DNA of 64,000 nucleotides from Pedobacter sp. HDW13 (GCF_011303555.1 NZ_CP049868.1:1860001-1924000), one strand, 5' to 3'; counted from the stretch's first letter, positions 32,569-41,825 are shown. The notes: generated by a model not told the origin, from the sequence alone. Made by a program: numbers and translations.

Positions 32569-33657
32569 CTAAGCATCATAACTGACAATCACTTCATGGC
32601 TTAAAGGAATAGATTGACAAGTTAAAATATAACCTTCCTCTACTTCCTCATCGGTGAGTGCATAATTATTTTTCATCTTCACTTTTCCGCTCAGCACCTT
32701 TGCCCTACAGGAGCAACAAATTGCTTCGCGACAAGAGTATGGTGCATCGATTCCATTGTCTATGGCCAGCTGTAAAATAGGCAGTTTGCTATCTCCATAG
32801 TCAATCGTATTTTCAACGCCACCTAAAATAACCTTTACAAGCTTCTTTGCATCTGAATTCTGTTTAGTATCAGGTGTAGTTTCCTCAATGATTTCTTCAG
32901 TTGAAGCCGTAGGCTTTACAACCATTGAAAAATACTCGATATGAATGTTTTGTTTTGGTATTCCAACCAGCTTAAGAACATTTTCTACGTTCTGCATCAT
33001 TATTGTTGGTCCGCAGACAAAATATTGGGCTTGCTTGTTAGCTTTGACCAATAGCAAGGAAATCACCTCTTCATCAAGCCTACCTTCTTGAAAACCGGGA
33101 TTTTCCTGATCATACTGTTCCAACAAATAAAGGACTTCTAGACTTGGGTAAGCGGATAACAAGCTATCGATTTGATCTCTGAAAATAATTGCTTTTTCAT
33201 CAAAATTGCCATAAAATAACCGAATTGTAGATTTGGGTTCTATGATCAATAAGGTTTTGATGATTGAAATGATCGGGGTGATCCCGCTTCCACCAGCGAA
33301 AAATATATAATCCCGAACATTTGAAGCATCCATTTCTGGATAAAATCTGCCATTTGGTACCATTACTTCGATCGTATCGCCAGCTTGTATGCTCTCATTC
33401 AAAAAAGTAGACACTTTTCCTTGTTTAACTTTTTTGACAGCAACTTTGAGGTGCTCTTGATGATAGGCTGACGAACATATAGAATAAGAACGCCTATGTT
33501 CTTCTCCATCGATCATGACCTTTAAAGTTAAATATTGCCCAGAAATATAGGTGAATTCCTTTTCCAGAGCAGATGGAATCTTGAACTCAATTGAAACAGC
33601 ATCAGCTGTCTCATAGGTAATATCATTAACTATTAATTTATAAAAATCTGTTTTCAT
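32569..33657 (-). CDS. Flavin and [2Fe-2S] ferredoxin reductase, PaaE-like
   Basis: A 362-residue NAD(P)H oxidoreductase. The FAD domain has RRSYSICSS, the NAD domain has FFAGGSGITPIISIIK and YFVCGP, and the C-terminal plant-type ferredoxin domain has the cluster motif CREAICCSC with the last Cys in LTCQS. This single-chain arrangement feeds electrons to oxygenases such as PaaABCDE or Rieske oxygenases. It is the natural partner of the Rieske oxygenase at 28776-29852. It follows the initiating transferase gene by one base, so it is co-transcribed with sugar genes. Confidence 0.88.
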   Translation of the reverse strand: MKTDFYKLIVNDITYETADAVSIEFKIPSALEKEFTYISGQYLTLKVMIDGEEHRRSYSICSSAYHQEHLKVAVKKVKQGKVSTFLNESIQAGDTIEVMVPNGRFYPEMDASNVRDYIFFAGGSGITPIISIIKTLLIIEPKSTIRLFYGNFDEKAIIFRDQIDSLLSAYPSLEVLYLLEQYDQENPGFQEGRLDEEVISLLLVKANKQAQYFVCGPTIMMQNVENVLKLVGIPKQNIHIEYFSMVVKPTASTEEIIEETTPDTKQNSDAKKLVKVILGGVENTIDYGDSKLPILQLAIDNGIDAPYSCREAICCSCRAKVLSGKVKMKNNYALTDEEVEEGYILTCQSIPLSHEVIVSYDA

Positions 33658-33658
33658 T

Positions 33659-34264
33659 TTAATTATGTCCGTTAAAAGCCTCCATCGTTGCTGAGGAACT
33701 AGATGAGATTCCTTCAGATTTTACAACTTTTTTTAGCGTCAATGATAGGATTTTCAGGTCTAACAAAAAGCTGACATTCTTTACGTACCAGCAATCATAT
33801 TCAAACTTTTGTCTCCATGAAATGGCATTTCTGCCATTCACCTGCGCCCAACCTGTAATACCTGGTCTTACATCATGTCGCTTTTGCTGATCTTCATTAT
33901 ATAATGGCAGATATTGCGGCAATAATGGTCGTGGACCTATCAAACTCATATCTCCAATAAGCACATTGATTAATTGTGGTATTTCATCCATAGATGTTTT
34001 TCTCACAAATGCGCCAACGGCAGTTAACCGCTGGGCATCAGGCAATAAATTACCATCTGTGCCTTTTTCATCATTCATCGTTTTAAATTTGATGATGTTA
34101 AAAATTTTCCCATGTAGCCCTGGTCTTTTTTGAATGAAGAAAGGATTATCGCGGTTTGCAATGGCCAAAAGTAGACCTGCCAATACGATGATCGGTGAAA
34201 AAACAATCAATGCAATCAATGCTATTGAAAAATCTAATAATCTCTTAAATATGCTTCTATACAT
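33659..34264 (-). CDS. Initiating phosphoglycosyl transferase, PglC-like
   Basis: A 201-residue monotopic membrane enzyme of the bacterial sugar transferase family. An N-terminal reentrant hydrophobic segment ([20 protein letters not shown]) is followed by KFKTM, the active-site pair in [12 protein letters not shown] and the [15 protein letters not shown] motif. It would load the first sugar phosphate onto undecaprenyl phosphate. The short PglC-like form, without the extra membrane domain of WbaP, usually uses diNAc-bacillosamine-type or FucNAc/QuiNAc sugars, which fits the PglFED-type genes here. It overlaps the glycosyltransferase gene upstream by eight bases. Confidence 0.87.
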   Translation of the reverse strand: MYRSIFKRLLDFSIALIALIVFSPIIVLAGLLLAIANRDNPFFIQKRPGLHGKIFNIIKFKTMNDEKGTDGNLLPDAQRLTAVGAFVRKTSMDEIPQLINVLIGDMSLIGPRPLLPQYLPLYNEDQQKRHDVRPGITGWAQVNGRNAISWRQKFEYDCWYVKNVSFLLDLKILSLTLKKVVKSEGISSSSSATMEAFNGHN

Positions 34265-35456
34265 TTACTTTGTCAGTAATTAAGTGATATGATCGATCAA
34301 CGGTATATTCATCCAAGAGGAGTTGACGTGCATGTTCACTTTGTACCTTCAGATCACCATCAACCATCGTATTGATGGCGCCCAGCATTTCTTTTATATT
34401 TCCTGCCTTTACCCAATAACCGCAATCGGCTTTCTCTATAACATGACCAATATCCGTATTTACATCAGTGGCTGCCAGAACCGGTATACCCATTTCCAGA
34501 TAAGAAAGTAGTCTTGAAGGAAAATTAGGGATTGTAAAATCTTGATGCAAAAAGATCAATCCGATATCGCATCCGGCCAATACCTTGTCGTAATCTGCTT
34601 TAGGTAGACCAGACAAGAGTGTAGCATTGCTGGGATTATGCTTCAGAAACCAGTCCTGCATCCTTGAAAATTCTGTTCCTGAACCTACGATTAAAAAATG
34701 TGCTGCAGGATTTTTGGCAGATTGGATGGTTTCCAATAAAAAATCGACCCCTTGAGGTTTTCCCAGGTTACCACCATAAACCAAGATTTTCTTCGATAAA
34801 GGTAATTGATATTTCTGTCTAATGGTAGACAGTTCAGCTGGATCAGTAACGATACTGATGGGTTCGATGGTATTCGGATTAACTTCAACCTTTGTTGGCG
34901 CTAAGTAAGGATTATGCTTGATCACATATTCTTTATTGGCTTCAGACATACATCCAATCATATCAGAGATCTCATATAATTTTCGCTCTTTCTTTAAAAA
35001 TAACCGATGGATGACCCCTCCTTCTTTGATCATTTTCATATCCACCGCGTTCTGAGGAAAAATATCCTTCAACAGCAGGTAAGCAAAAGCACGATCTGTT
35101 TTTTTGATGTAGGAAATGACCTTGGAAAAGGTGATAGGTGGAGTAGAGTACAGAATGAGGTCAAATTTTTGGTTTGACAGGTATTTTTTGATCGCATGGA
35201 GAAACTGATATTCTATGGCCAGCGTCCCGATGCCTTTTTCTACGACATTGGTTTTTTGGATATTAAATGTCTTGACCTGCAGGATGGATACGCCATCATG
35301 CTGTGTGAAGGAAGTAGGCTTGCTCTTTCTTCGTTCTACGGGAGTAACAATCGTAACATCGTGTCCTTCATTGCGAAATTTTCGCAAAAGGTCATGATAG
35401 ATGCCGCGATCATCTATCGAATTGATTTCTACTATGGTTAAAAAAATAACTTTCAT
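34257..35456 (-). CDS. wbuB: Glycosyltransferase family 4, WbuB-like
   Basis: A 399-residue GT-B enzyme. The N-terminus ([32 protein letters not shown]) and the [21 protein letters not shown] donor-site motif match WbuB and its relatives, which transfer L-FucNAc. The gene follows fnlA-fnlB-fnlC directly, the same order as in enteric O-antigen loci with FucNAc. It therefore probably adds the L-FucNAc (or amidino-FucNAc) residue. Confidence 0.83.
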   Translation of the reverse strand: MKVIFLTIVEINSIDDRGIYHDLLRKFRNEGHDVTIVTPVERRKSKPTSFTQHDGVSILQVKTFNIQKTNVVEKGIGTLAIEYQFLHAIKKYLSNQKFDLILYSTPPITFSKVISYIKKTDRAFAYLLLKDIFPQNAVDMKMIKEGGVIHRLFLKKERKLYEISDMIGCMSEANKEYVIKHNPYLAPTKVEVNPNTIEPISIVTDPAELSTIRQKYQLPLSKKILVYGGNLGKPQGVDFLLETIQSAKNPAAHFLIVGSGTEFSRMQDWFLKHNPSNATLLSGLPKADYDKVLAGCDIGLIFLHQDFTIPNFPSRLLSYLEMGIPVLAATDVNTDIGHVIEKADCGYWVKAGNIKEMLGAINTMVDGDLKVQSEHARQLLLDEYTVDRSYHLITDKVNV

Positions 35457-35467
35457 TCAGGCTAGCT

Positions 35468-36601
35468 TTATTCAGACCAAACTACTCTTTTAATATAATC
35501 TACGTAACTGATAATTATCCTTACCATTTTATCAGATACGTTTGGCATCGAATAATCTGCTACAGGCCTGAAATTGCGCTCCTTTCCACGCTTTTGGTGG
35601 CCAAGTTGATTCAATGCTTGCATTATTCTGTCTTGGCTCATTCCAACCATCATAACCGAGGCTTCTTCCATTGCTTCAGGTCTTTCATGTGCATCTCTCA
35701 GATTTAAGGCCGGGAAGTTTAAGGTAGAAGATTCCTCACCTATGGTTCCACTGTCGGACAACACTGCATAAGAATTCATTTGTAAAGCATTATAATCGCT
35801 GAAACCCATAGGTTTTAAGAATTGTACTTCAGGACGCATTTCAATCTCTTTGCTTTCGATCATGTTTCTTGTACGCGGATGTGTACTGACGATGATTGGA
35901 AATCCATAGGTCTCGGCAATCAAGTTAAGGCTGCTCATCAGGGCTCTGAAATTTTTATCGCTACTTATATTTTCTTCACGATGTGATGAAACCACGAAAT
36001 ATTGCTGTGCCTTAAGATCAAGTTTGGTTAGGATGTCTGAGGCTTCGATTTGTGGTAAATAATGGTTCAATACCTCGAACATGGGTGAGCCTGTTTTAAT
36101 GATCCGATCTGCAGGCAATCCTTCACGTAATAAATATTCTCTTGCGATACTGCTGTAGGTTAGATTGATATCGGCGATGTGATCTACAATCTTTCTGTTC
36201 GTTTCTTCTGGAACCCTTTGGTCGAAGCAACGGTTTCCGGCTTCCATGTGAAAAATTGGGATTCGGCGCTTTTTAGCCGGAATGGCGCATAAACATGAAT
36301 TTGTATCGCCTAATACCAAGAAGGCATCAGGTTGTTGCGATTCAAGAAGCGGATCTATCTTGATGAGAATTTGGCCAATAGTCTCCACTGCAGTTTTTCC
36401 TGCGGCATCCAAAAAAAAGTCAGGTTTTCTTAAATTTAAATCATCAAAAAAAATCTGGTTCAGCTCATAATCATAATTCTGGCCAGTATGGACAATGACA
36501 TGTTCAATAGCTTCAGCGTTGTCTAAAGCTGCTAATACCCTCGACAACCTAATAATCTCTGGTCGGGTACCTACGACCGTCATTACTTTGAGTTTCTTCA
36601 T
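35468..36601 (-). CDS. fnlC: UDP-N-acetylglucosamine 2-epimerase type, FnlC/CapG/WbjD
   Basis: A 377-residue non-hydrolysing 2-epimerase (TVVGTRPEIIRLSRVL, HTGQNYDYELNQIFFDDL, VLGDTNSCL, HMEAGNRCFDQRVPEE). FMEAGNRCFDxRVPEE-type sequence distinguishes the WbjD/FnlC group from WecB. It performs the last step to UDP-L-FucNAc, C2 epimerisation of UDP-L-PneNAc. It lies after fnlB with a gap of 18 bases. Confidence 0.9.
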   Translation of the reverse strand: MKKLKVMTVVGTRPEIIRLSRVLAALDNAEAIEHVIVHTGQNYDYELNQIFFDDLNLRKPDFFLDAAGKTAVETIGQILIKIDPLLESQQPDAFLVLGDTNSCLCAIPAKKRRIPIFHMEAGNRCFDQRVPEETNRKIVDHIADINLTYSSIAREYLLREGLPADRIIKTGSPMFEVLNHYLPQIEASDILTKLDLKAQQYFVVSSHREENISSDKNFRALMSSLNLIAETYGFPIIVSTHPRTRNMIESKEIEMRPEVQFLKPMGFSDYNALQMNSYAVLSDSGTIGEESSTLNFPALNLRDAHERPEAMEEASVMMVGMSQDRIMQALNQLGHQKRGKERNFRPVADYSMPNVSDKMVRIIISYVDYIKRVVWSE

Positions 36602-36619
36602 TATTTATTCGATTTAAAA

Positions 36620-37741
36620 TTATACTTCTTCCATAAAGGTATCAGGATCTGCAGGGTCGTAGAACTCATTGATCCAAAAATTGGTATAGAGCTCTTCTTC
36701 GCCAATATTTTTGATATTATGCGTATACCAGATTGGCATATCTACATACGATGGCTCGTTACCATCCAAATAAAATTCAAAAATTTCGTTGGTTCCAATC
36801 CTTCTCAATTGAATAAGTGCTTTCCCTTTGATGACTGCGAAACGTTCAATTTTACGTGTATGGTAATGGTTACCTCTGGTAATGCCCGGTACTGTGGTAG
36901 AAAAGGAAACTTGGCCACCTACATTTAGTTTGATGATCTCTACAAATGCCCCACGAGCGTCCATATGTTTTGTAAACTTGAATGGATAATGTTCATTCAA
37001 GTTGATATAAGTCCTAAATGAATTGAAAAGATTAAGTTCAAACCTATTGTTGAGTTCAGGGATGATGCCCTGCAAAAAATATTGGGCTTTATATTTTTCA
37101 AGCAACTGAAGGATTACGGATACTTTATATTCATCTGTATGTGGTATTACGAAAGTAGGATTTCCCTGTTGACTCCTAATTTCTTTCAAAATCACATTAA
37201 CCAAATCGCCCACATAAATTAGCTTCACTTCGCCATCTACATCAATTTTTGGTTGTTCGCTATGCGTGAGCTGATGACAAAAAGTGGCGATAAAAGAATT
37301 ATAAAATGGCATTCCAAATGGGCCGAAGACATTGGGAATCACCAGTCCGGTAAAGGTGCCTCCTGATTTCGCTGCCCAATCAATAAGCATTTCCCTGCCT
37401 AAGCGCTTACTTTTGCCATATAAATTATCTCTTTCTTCCTGTGATGAAGAAGAGAAGAGGACGTGAGCCTTGCTCTTGGTTTCATTGAGGCTATCGATCA
37501 ATTGTTGGACGAGCGAAACATTCGTATTATATAGCACTTGCAGATTTTCGTGCCTATTCATGGCTGCCAAATGAACAATGACATCACATTTTTGAACAAA
37601 ATTGTCTAATTTTTCTTTTTCCTTGAAAAAATCAATGTGGTAATCAACACGTTCGAACTCATCTGGGAATAGTCCTAATGTGTGGTATAGATGTTGGCCA
37701 ACAAATCCTTCCTGACCCGTAATCCCTATTTTAATTTTCAT
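36620..37741 (-). CDS. fnlB: UDP-2-acetamido-2,6-dideoxy-hexulose reductase, FnlB/CapF/WbjC
   Basis: A 373-residue bifunctional protein. The N-terminal SDR domain (ITGQEGFVGQHLYHTL, YGKSK catalytic pair) reduces the 4-keto group; the C-terminal cupin domain (GQVSFSTTVPGITRGNHYHT, RKIERFAVIKGKALI) is the metal-dependent 3-epimerase half seen in CapF. It is the middle enzyme of UDP-L-FucNAc synthesis. Confidence 0.9.
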   Translation of the reverse strand: MKIKIGITGQEGFVGQHLYHTLGLFPDEFERVDYHIDFFKEKEKLDNFVQKCDVIVHLAAMNRHENLQVLYNTNVSLVQQLIDSLNETKSKAHVLFSSSSQEERDNLYGKSKRLGREMLIDWAAKSGGTFTGLVIPNVFGPFGMPFYNSFIATFCHQLTHSEQPKIDVDGEVKLIYVGDLVNVILKEIRSQQGNPTFVIPHTDEYKVSVILQLLEKYKAQYFLQGIIPELNNRFELNLFNSFRTYINLNEHYPFKFTKHMDARGAFVEIIKLNVGGQVSFSTTVPGITRGNHYHTRKIERFAVIKGKALIQLRRIGTNEIFEFYLDGNEPSYVDMPIWYTHNIKNIGEEELYTNFWINEFYDPADPDTFMEEV

Positions 37742-37744
37742 TTT

Positions 37745-38175
37745 TTATGAGTTAAAATATGTTGTATCATACAAATAATTGTCCAAGCTTGCCTCTTCAA
37801 TTTTACGATCTGCAAAAATAAGCAACTTAGAATTGATCTCATTGGCTTTTAATAGTGTAGCATATCCTTTAGGAACATGTAAAATATCAGGTTGTTGATC
37901 GCTTAACAGAAATTCAACTTGTGGAAGTTTGGGATCTGGAGTTGTCCAATCATTGATTTTGACAATTTTAACAGTAAAAGATCCTTCACTGGCAAAAAAC
38001 CAGCGTTGCTCTATTTGATGTCCTCTCCAGCCACGTTCCACTGCTGTGAAGGGATGTTCAATTGTGTAAAATCTACAAACTTCAGACATATCAAAATCGT
38101 TGATAAAGCTAAGTATTCCCCTGCTATCCGAATGGCTTCCTCCCTGATTAATATAGGTTCTTTATCATCTTGCAT
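37745..38175 (-). CDS. WxcM/FdtA-like sugar cupin, frameshifted near the start
   Basis: A small cupin related to dTDP-sugar 3,4-ketoisomerases and WxcM. The intact frame starts at 38089 (MSEVCRFYTIEHPF). In the preceding 75 bases another frame encodes MQYNMQDDKEPILIREEA and, with one base added at the C-run 38118-38121 (plus strand), continues GGILSFINDFDMSEVCRFYT, the normal family N-terminus. The restored protein has 143 residues and starts at 38175, overlapping fnlA by 11 bases. The site WRGHQIEQRWFF keeps one His where FdtA-type enzymes have two, so isomerase activity is uncertain. It sits between fnlA and fnlB, so it may act on, or assist with, the 4-keto intermediate. Confidence 0.75.
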
Positions 38176-39199
38176 ATTGTACTGCATTAAGATCGCCAAA
38201 AACCTCACGTTTAATTAAAGGTAGGGTAGATAAAAGTCTTTTCATTCCCTCCACATCCTGTTGTTCTGTATTATGCGAATGATAATCTTCGATGATAGAT
38301 ATATCTGTTTCTCCTTCAGAAAAATATTGCGCATAATTTAGATTACGGTTATCTGCTGGAATACGATAAAATTCTCCCATGTCTTCTGCCTTAACCATTT
38401 CTTCTCTTGTACACAAGGTTTCATAGAGCTTTTCACCATGTCTGGTACCGATTACATGAATCTCATTATTGGCTTTGCAAAGTTCTTTTAATGCCTGGGC
38501 AAGATCGCCAATCGTTCCTGCCGGTGCTTTGTTTACGAATAAATCGCCGGGATTACCGTGTTCAAATGCAAAGAGTACTAAATCAACTGCGTCTTCTAAC
38601 GACATTAAAAACCTTGTCATTTTTGGATCGGTGATGGTTAATGGCAGGTTGCTCTGTATCTGTTTTAAAAATAATGGAATAACAGAACCTCTGGAAGCCA
38701 TTACGTTGCCATAACGCGTTAAACACACCACGGTTTCGGTAGAATCTCTGGAGGCTGCAATTGCAACTTTTTCCATTAAAGCTTTAGAAATCCCCATTGC
38801 ATTGATAGGATAAGCTGCCTTATCTGTGCTTAAACAAATTACTTTTTTCACCTTATTGGCGATGGCTGCAGAAATCACATTTTGAGTTCCAAAAACGTTG
38901 GTCTTGGTTGCTTCTATAGGAAAAAATTCGCATGAAGGAACTTGTTTCAATGCTGCTGCATGGAAAACGTAATCTACACCATGCATGGCACGATCTATAC
39001 TGGCCTGATCCCTCACATCTCCAATATAAAACTTAAGCTTATCATTTTTAAGCTGGTTACGCATATCATCTTGCTTCTTTTCGTCGCGAGAAAAAATACG
39101 GATTTCATTAAAATGGTCTGTATGTAAAAAACGTTGGAGCACTGCGCTCCCAAATGAGCCTGTACCGCCCGTAATTAACAAAGTTTTATCCTTTAACAT
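38165..39199 (-). CDS. fnlA: UDP-GlcNAc 4,6-dehydratase/5-epimerase, FnlA/CapE/WbjB
   Basis: A 344-residue soluble SDR. TGGTGSFGSAVLQRFL binds NAD; HAAALKQVPSCEFFPIEATK and the STDKAAYPINAMGISK catalytic motif (Met in place of Tyr) identify the CapE/FlaA1-like group. It converts UDP-GlcNAc to UDP-2-acetamido-2,6-dideoxy-L-arabino-4-hexulose, starting UDP-L-FucNAc synthesis. It follows the hisF-like gene by six bases. Confidence 0.9.
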   Translation of the reverse strand: MLKDKTLLITGGTGSFGSAVLQRFLHTDHFNEIRIFSRDEKKQDDMRNQLKNDKLKFYIGDVRDQASIDRAMHGVDYVFHAAALKQVPSCEFFPIEATKTNVFGTQNVISAAIANKVKKVICLSTDKAAYPINAMGISKALMEKVAIAASRDSTETVVCLTRYGNVMASRGSVIPLFLKQIQSNLPLTITDPKMTRFLMSLEDAVDLVLFAFEHGNPGDLFVNKAPAGTIGDLAQALKELCKANNEIHVIGTRHGEKLYETLCTREEMVKAEDMGEFYRIPADNRNLNYAQYFSEGETDISIIEDYHSHNTEQQDVEGMKRLLSTLPLIKREVFGDLNAVQYAR

Positions 39200-39205
39200 G
39201 GGAAA

Positions 39206-39991
39206 TTAATGCTTAAATAAATTAAAATTATCCTTGATCAACTGATCTTTCTCTTCAGGATTTGGGTAGTTGATCAATACCGCCTTATAAACGCCTTTGA
39301 ATACAAATAAGCTTCCCGCTGACGCGCCAATTATTCCAAATTTATGGATTAAAGCCCCGATATCATCTAATGAGCCTGCACCGCCCAAGATCGTAAGCGG
39401 CAAAGTAATACTCTCTCTCATTTTCTCGGCAAGATTGAGGTCATAGCCTTTCATTACCCCATCATTGTCGATAAAGTTGAGTACGATTTCCCCTGCACCG
39501 TTAGCCTGAACTTGCTTTGCCAATTCGAAAGGTTTTTTGCCTGTTGCTTTTTTCCCATTATTGATATAGACTTCATATCCTCCCAAGAGCTTCTTTTTCA
39601 CATCGATCACTACCACTACACTCTGGTTTCCTACACGTTCTGCGATTTTGGTTACCAGTGTTGGGTCTTCGACTGCTGCAGAGCTGATCGCAATTTTTTC
39701 TACGCCCAAGCTAAAAATGCGCTGGGCTTGTTCGGCTGTTTTAACGCCTCCACCATAACATAGCGGCATTCTGCATTCTGCAGCCAAATTTTCAATCATA
39801 CGATAATCAGGCTCTTTTTTTAATACAGAAGCATCTATATCGAACACACTCAGTTCATCTACATGCTTTTCATTAAATATCCGTACTGCATTGATTGGAT
39901 CACCTACATATTTGGGATCTTTAAACTTGACGGTTTTAACCAAGCCCCGATCATGGACCAGTAAACATGGAATAATTCTAGGACGTAACAT
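39206..39991 (-). CDS. wbuZ: HisF-like synthase subunit of sugar amidation, WbuZ/HisF2 type
   Basis: A 261-residue TIM barrel. It starts RIIPCLLVHDRGLVKTVKF, where true HisF has CLDV-D: the catalytic Asp is Leu here. This marks the polysaccharide branch (WbuZ, HisF2) and not histidine synthesis. GGGVKTAEQA and GSAGSL-like phosphate loops are kept. With the HisH-like protein it is believed to deliver ammonia from glutamine to the amidotransferase WbpG/WbuX. It is contiguous with the hisH-like gene. Confidence 0.87.
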   Translation of the reverse strand: MLRPRIIPCLLVHDRGLVKTVKFKDPKYVGDPINAVRIFNEKHVDELSVFDIDASVLKKEPDYRMIENLAAECRMPLCYGGGVKTAEQAQRIFSLGVEKIAISSAAVEDPTLVTKIAERVGNQSVVVVIDVKKKLLGGYEVYINNGKKATGKKPFELAKQVQANGAGEIVLNFIDNDGVMKGYDLNLAEKMRESITLPLTILGGAGSLDDIGALIHKFGIIGASAGSLFVFKGVYKAVLINYPNPEEKDQLIKDNFNLFKH

Positions 39992-40606
39992 TTATAGCTC
40001 AGAAAAATTTTTTAACAATTGGATCCCAAATTCGTGGCTCTTTTCTGGATGGAACTGTACACCATATACATTTTCCTTGTTTACGGCACAGCTAAATTCT
40101 ATACCATAATCAGCCTCTGCTATAGAATCTTCAAGGTGGTTACAATGGAAATAGTAAGAATGTAAAAAATAGAATTTCGCCTTTTCTTCTAATCCGATCA
40201 GCAATTTATTCGTTTTTAGAGGCCTGATATCATTCCATCCCATGTGGGGAAGATGCGTTTTAAATTTAATCAGACTTTCGTCAAATTTTTTAACCTCACC
40301 ATCAATCCAACCAAGTCCTGGTGCAATTCCTTCATCACTAGATTTAGCCAACATCTGCATGCCAACACATATTCCAACAACGGGCTTTTTTTTGTTGAGC
40401 ACGAGGTCATCTAGTGTTTCACGCATTCCTGAAGCATTTAATTCGTCCATGGCATGGTCAAACGCACCTACGCCAGGCAGAATAAGCTTTTCTGTATCTT
40501 CAAGATCCTTTGCTGTCTTGGCAATCTTAAAATCAACACCTAATTTCTTATAGATATTGGCAAATGCCCTGATATTTCCTACGCCGTAATCAATTATTGC
40601 GATCAT
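39992..40606 (-). CDS. wbuY: HisH-like glutamine amidotransferase, WbuY/HisH2 type
   Basis: A 204-residue class I glutaminase. Nucleophile Cys in GICVGMQML, catalytic His-x-Glu in GVQFHPEKS; the start DYGVGNIRAFANIYKKLG is typical. It should supply ammonia through the HisF-like partner. Its start overlaps the wbpG-type stop by four bases. The neighbours make a role in histidine synthesis unlikely. Confidence 0.88.
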   Translation of the reverse strand: MIAIIDYGVGNIRAFANIYKKLGVDFKIAKTAKDLEDTEKLILPGVGAFDHAMDELNASGMRETLDDLVLNKKKPVVGICVGMQMLAKSSDEGIAPGLGWIDGEVKKFDESLIKFKTHLPHMGWNDIRPLKTNKLLIGLEEKAKFYFLHSYYFHCNHLEDSIAEADYGIEFSCAVNKENVYGVQFHPEKSHEFGIQLLKNFSEL

Positions 40607-41745
40607 CTGAACAACCTTTTTTCCAACCCAAACACTTTCATTAATTTTGCCCCAACTCCAATGAGGTCACGTTTATTTTTATAATCGTGGTAAGTTTTAT
40701 TCTCTCCATCAAACAATTCCTGGAGTTCTGCTACAGATAATTCCAGTTTATTGGCCACATATTCAAATTCTTGTTTAAGCACCTGCTCACTTAATTCAGG
40801 TTTTGAGATTCTAACAAGTGCTTCGTCCCTGGTCATTTGTCCAGTTAAAATTAGGCTTGAGAAATGGGCTCTACGTTTTTCGTATCCGAATTTTTTTGGC
40901 AGCCAATAATCTTCATAAAATCTGGTAAATCTTGATTCGTGATGTTTATGCTGAAATTTTTGCCATCCGAATTTCTCTTCCAATAATTTTTCAGCATCTA
41001 ATTTTACATAAGGCACCAAGTTCAGAGGCTTAACTACGGTCATTCCTAAGAAATATTTGTAGATGACTTTGTACATCAGGATATCTACGATTGGGAAACT
41101 TTTAAGTTCACGTTTACCAAACTTGTTATGGATATCGTTGATTAAAAGCTTATCAATACCGGGATATGCACCCCATTCTTCAGGTTCTCTGCAGCATTCT
41201 GTAGAAAAATTTGCCCCCGTAATAATGTGCTTGATCTTATTTTTTCTTGCAAATTTATATAAGGCCGAAAAGAAAGCGATATCCTGAGGGCCATCTTGAT
41301 CTGCAATCTGAGATTTCAGATAGGACACCTGCAAGTCTTTCATTTCTTCCCAATTAATTACTTCAGTGTATAAATCTAGTTTTAAACCATCTAGTAATTT
41401 CTCAATATTCGAAACTGCCTGCTGCGTATTCCAACCTGCATCAACATGGAAAATTAAAGGTCTTAATCCCATAATCTCTTTAGCAACATAGGCAGCGTAA
41501 GAGCTATCTAATCCACCACTTAAACCAATGATACAATCAAAATCTTTCCCCTTTCCCTCTTTCTTGATGCTTTCAGCCTGTTTCATCAACTCTTCGTAAC
41601 CCATTTCTCCTGTGTGCCAATTAGGCAAAACATTTTCTATGTAATTAACATAATAATCACTTTCTCCCTTATCGTTGAAAACAATGTTTGGATCACTTGT
41701 ATCCATTATTGTTTTTGTACAGATTTGATATGGTCTTGATTTCAT
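40603..41745 (-). CDS. wbuX: N-acetyl sugar amidotransferase, WbpG/WbuX type
   Basis: A 380-residue ATP-PPase enzyme. The PP-loop SGGLDSSYAAYVA activates the acetamido carbonyl so that ammonia can convert N-acetyl to acetamidino. The family N-terminus YQICTKTIMDTSDPNIVF is present. The substrate is either the ManNAc3NAcA residue (as with WbpG in Pseudomonas) or L-FucNAc (as proposed for WbuX in enteric loci). Gene order X-Y-Z-fnlA-fnlB-fnlC-wbuB favours the second; the wbpABDEI set upstream allows the first. Confidence 0.86.
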   Translation of the reverse strand: MKSRPYQICTKTIMDTSDPNIVFNDKGESDYYVNYIENVLPNWHTGEMGYEELMKQAESIKKEGKGKDFDCIIGLSGGLDSSYAAYVAKEIMGLRPLIFHVDAGWNTQQAVSNIEKLLDGLKLDLYTEVINWEEMKDLQVSYLKSQIADQDGPQDIAFFSALYKFARKNKIKHIITGANFSTECCREPEEWGAYPGIDKLLINDIHNKFGKRELKSFPIVDILMYKVIYKYFLGMTVVKPLNLVPYVKLDAEKLLEEKFGWQKFQHKHHESRFTRFYEDYWLPKKFGYEKRRAHFSSLILTGQMTRDEALVRISKPELSEQVLKQEFEYVANKLELSVAELQELFDGENKTYHDYKNKRDLIGVGAKLMKVFGLEKRLFR

Positions 41746-41825
41746 TATTTTTATGGTAAAGTCTTGTATTAAATTTCTAATTAGTTTTACTGTCAGACAA
41801 AGTTGACAATGTTATTTAAGCTAAC

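Noticed and set aside
38011..38208. Separate 65-residue protein overlapping fnlA and the cupin gene
   Set aside because: Its first part is the true N-terminus of the cupin and its end is out-of-frame; one missing base explains it.
39206..40606. hisF and hisH as histidine biosynthesis genes
   Set aside because: The HisF-like protein lacks the catalytic Asp at the CLDV position, and both genes sit between an amidotransferase and fnlA, so a role in sugar amidation fits better.
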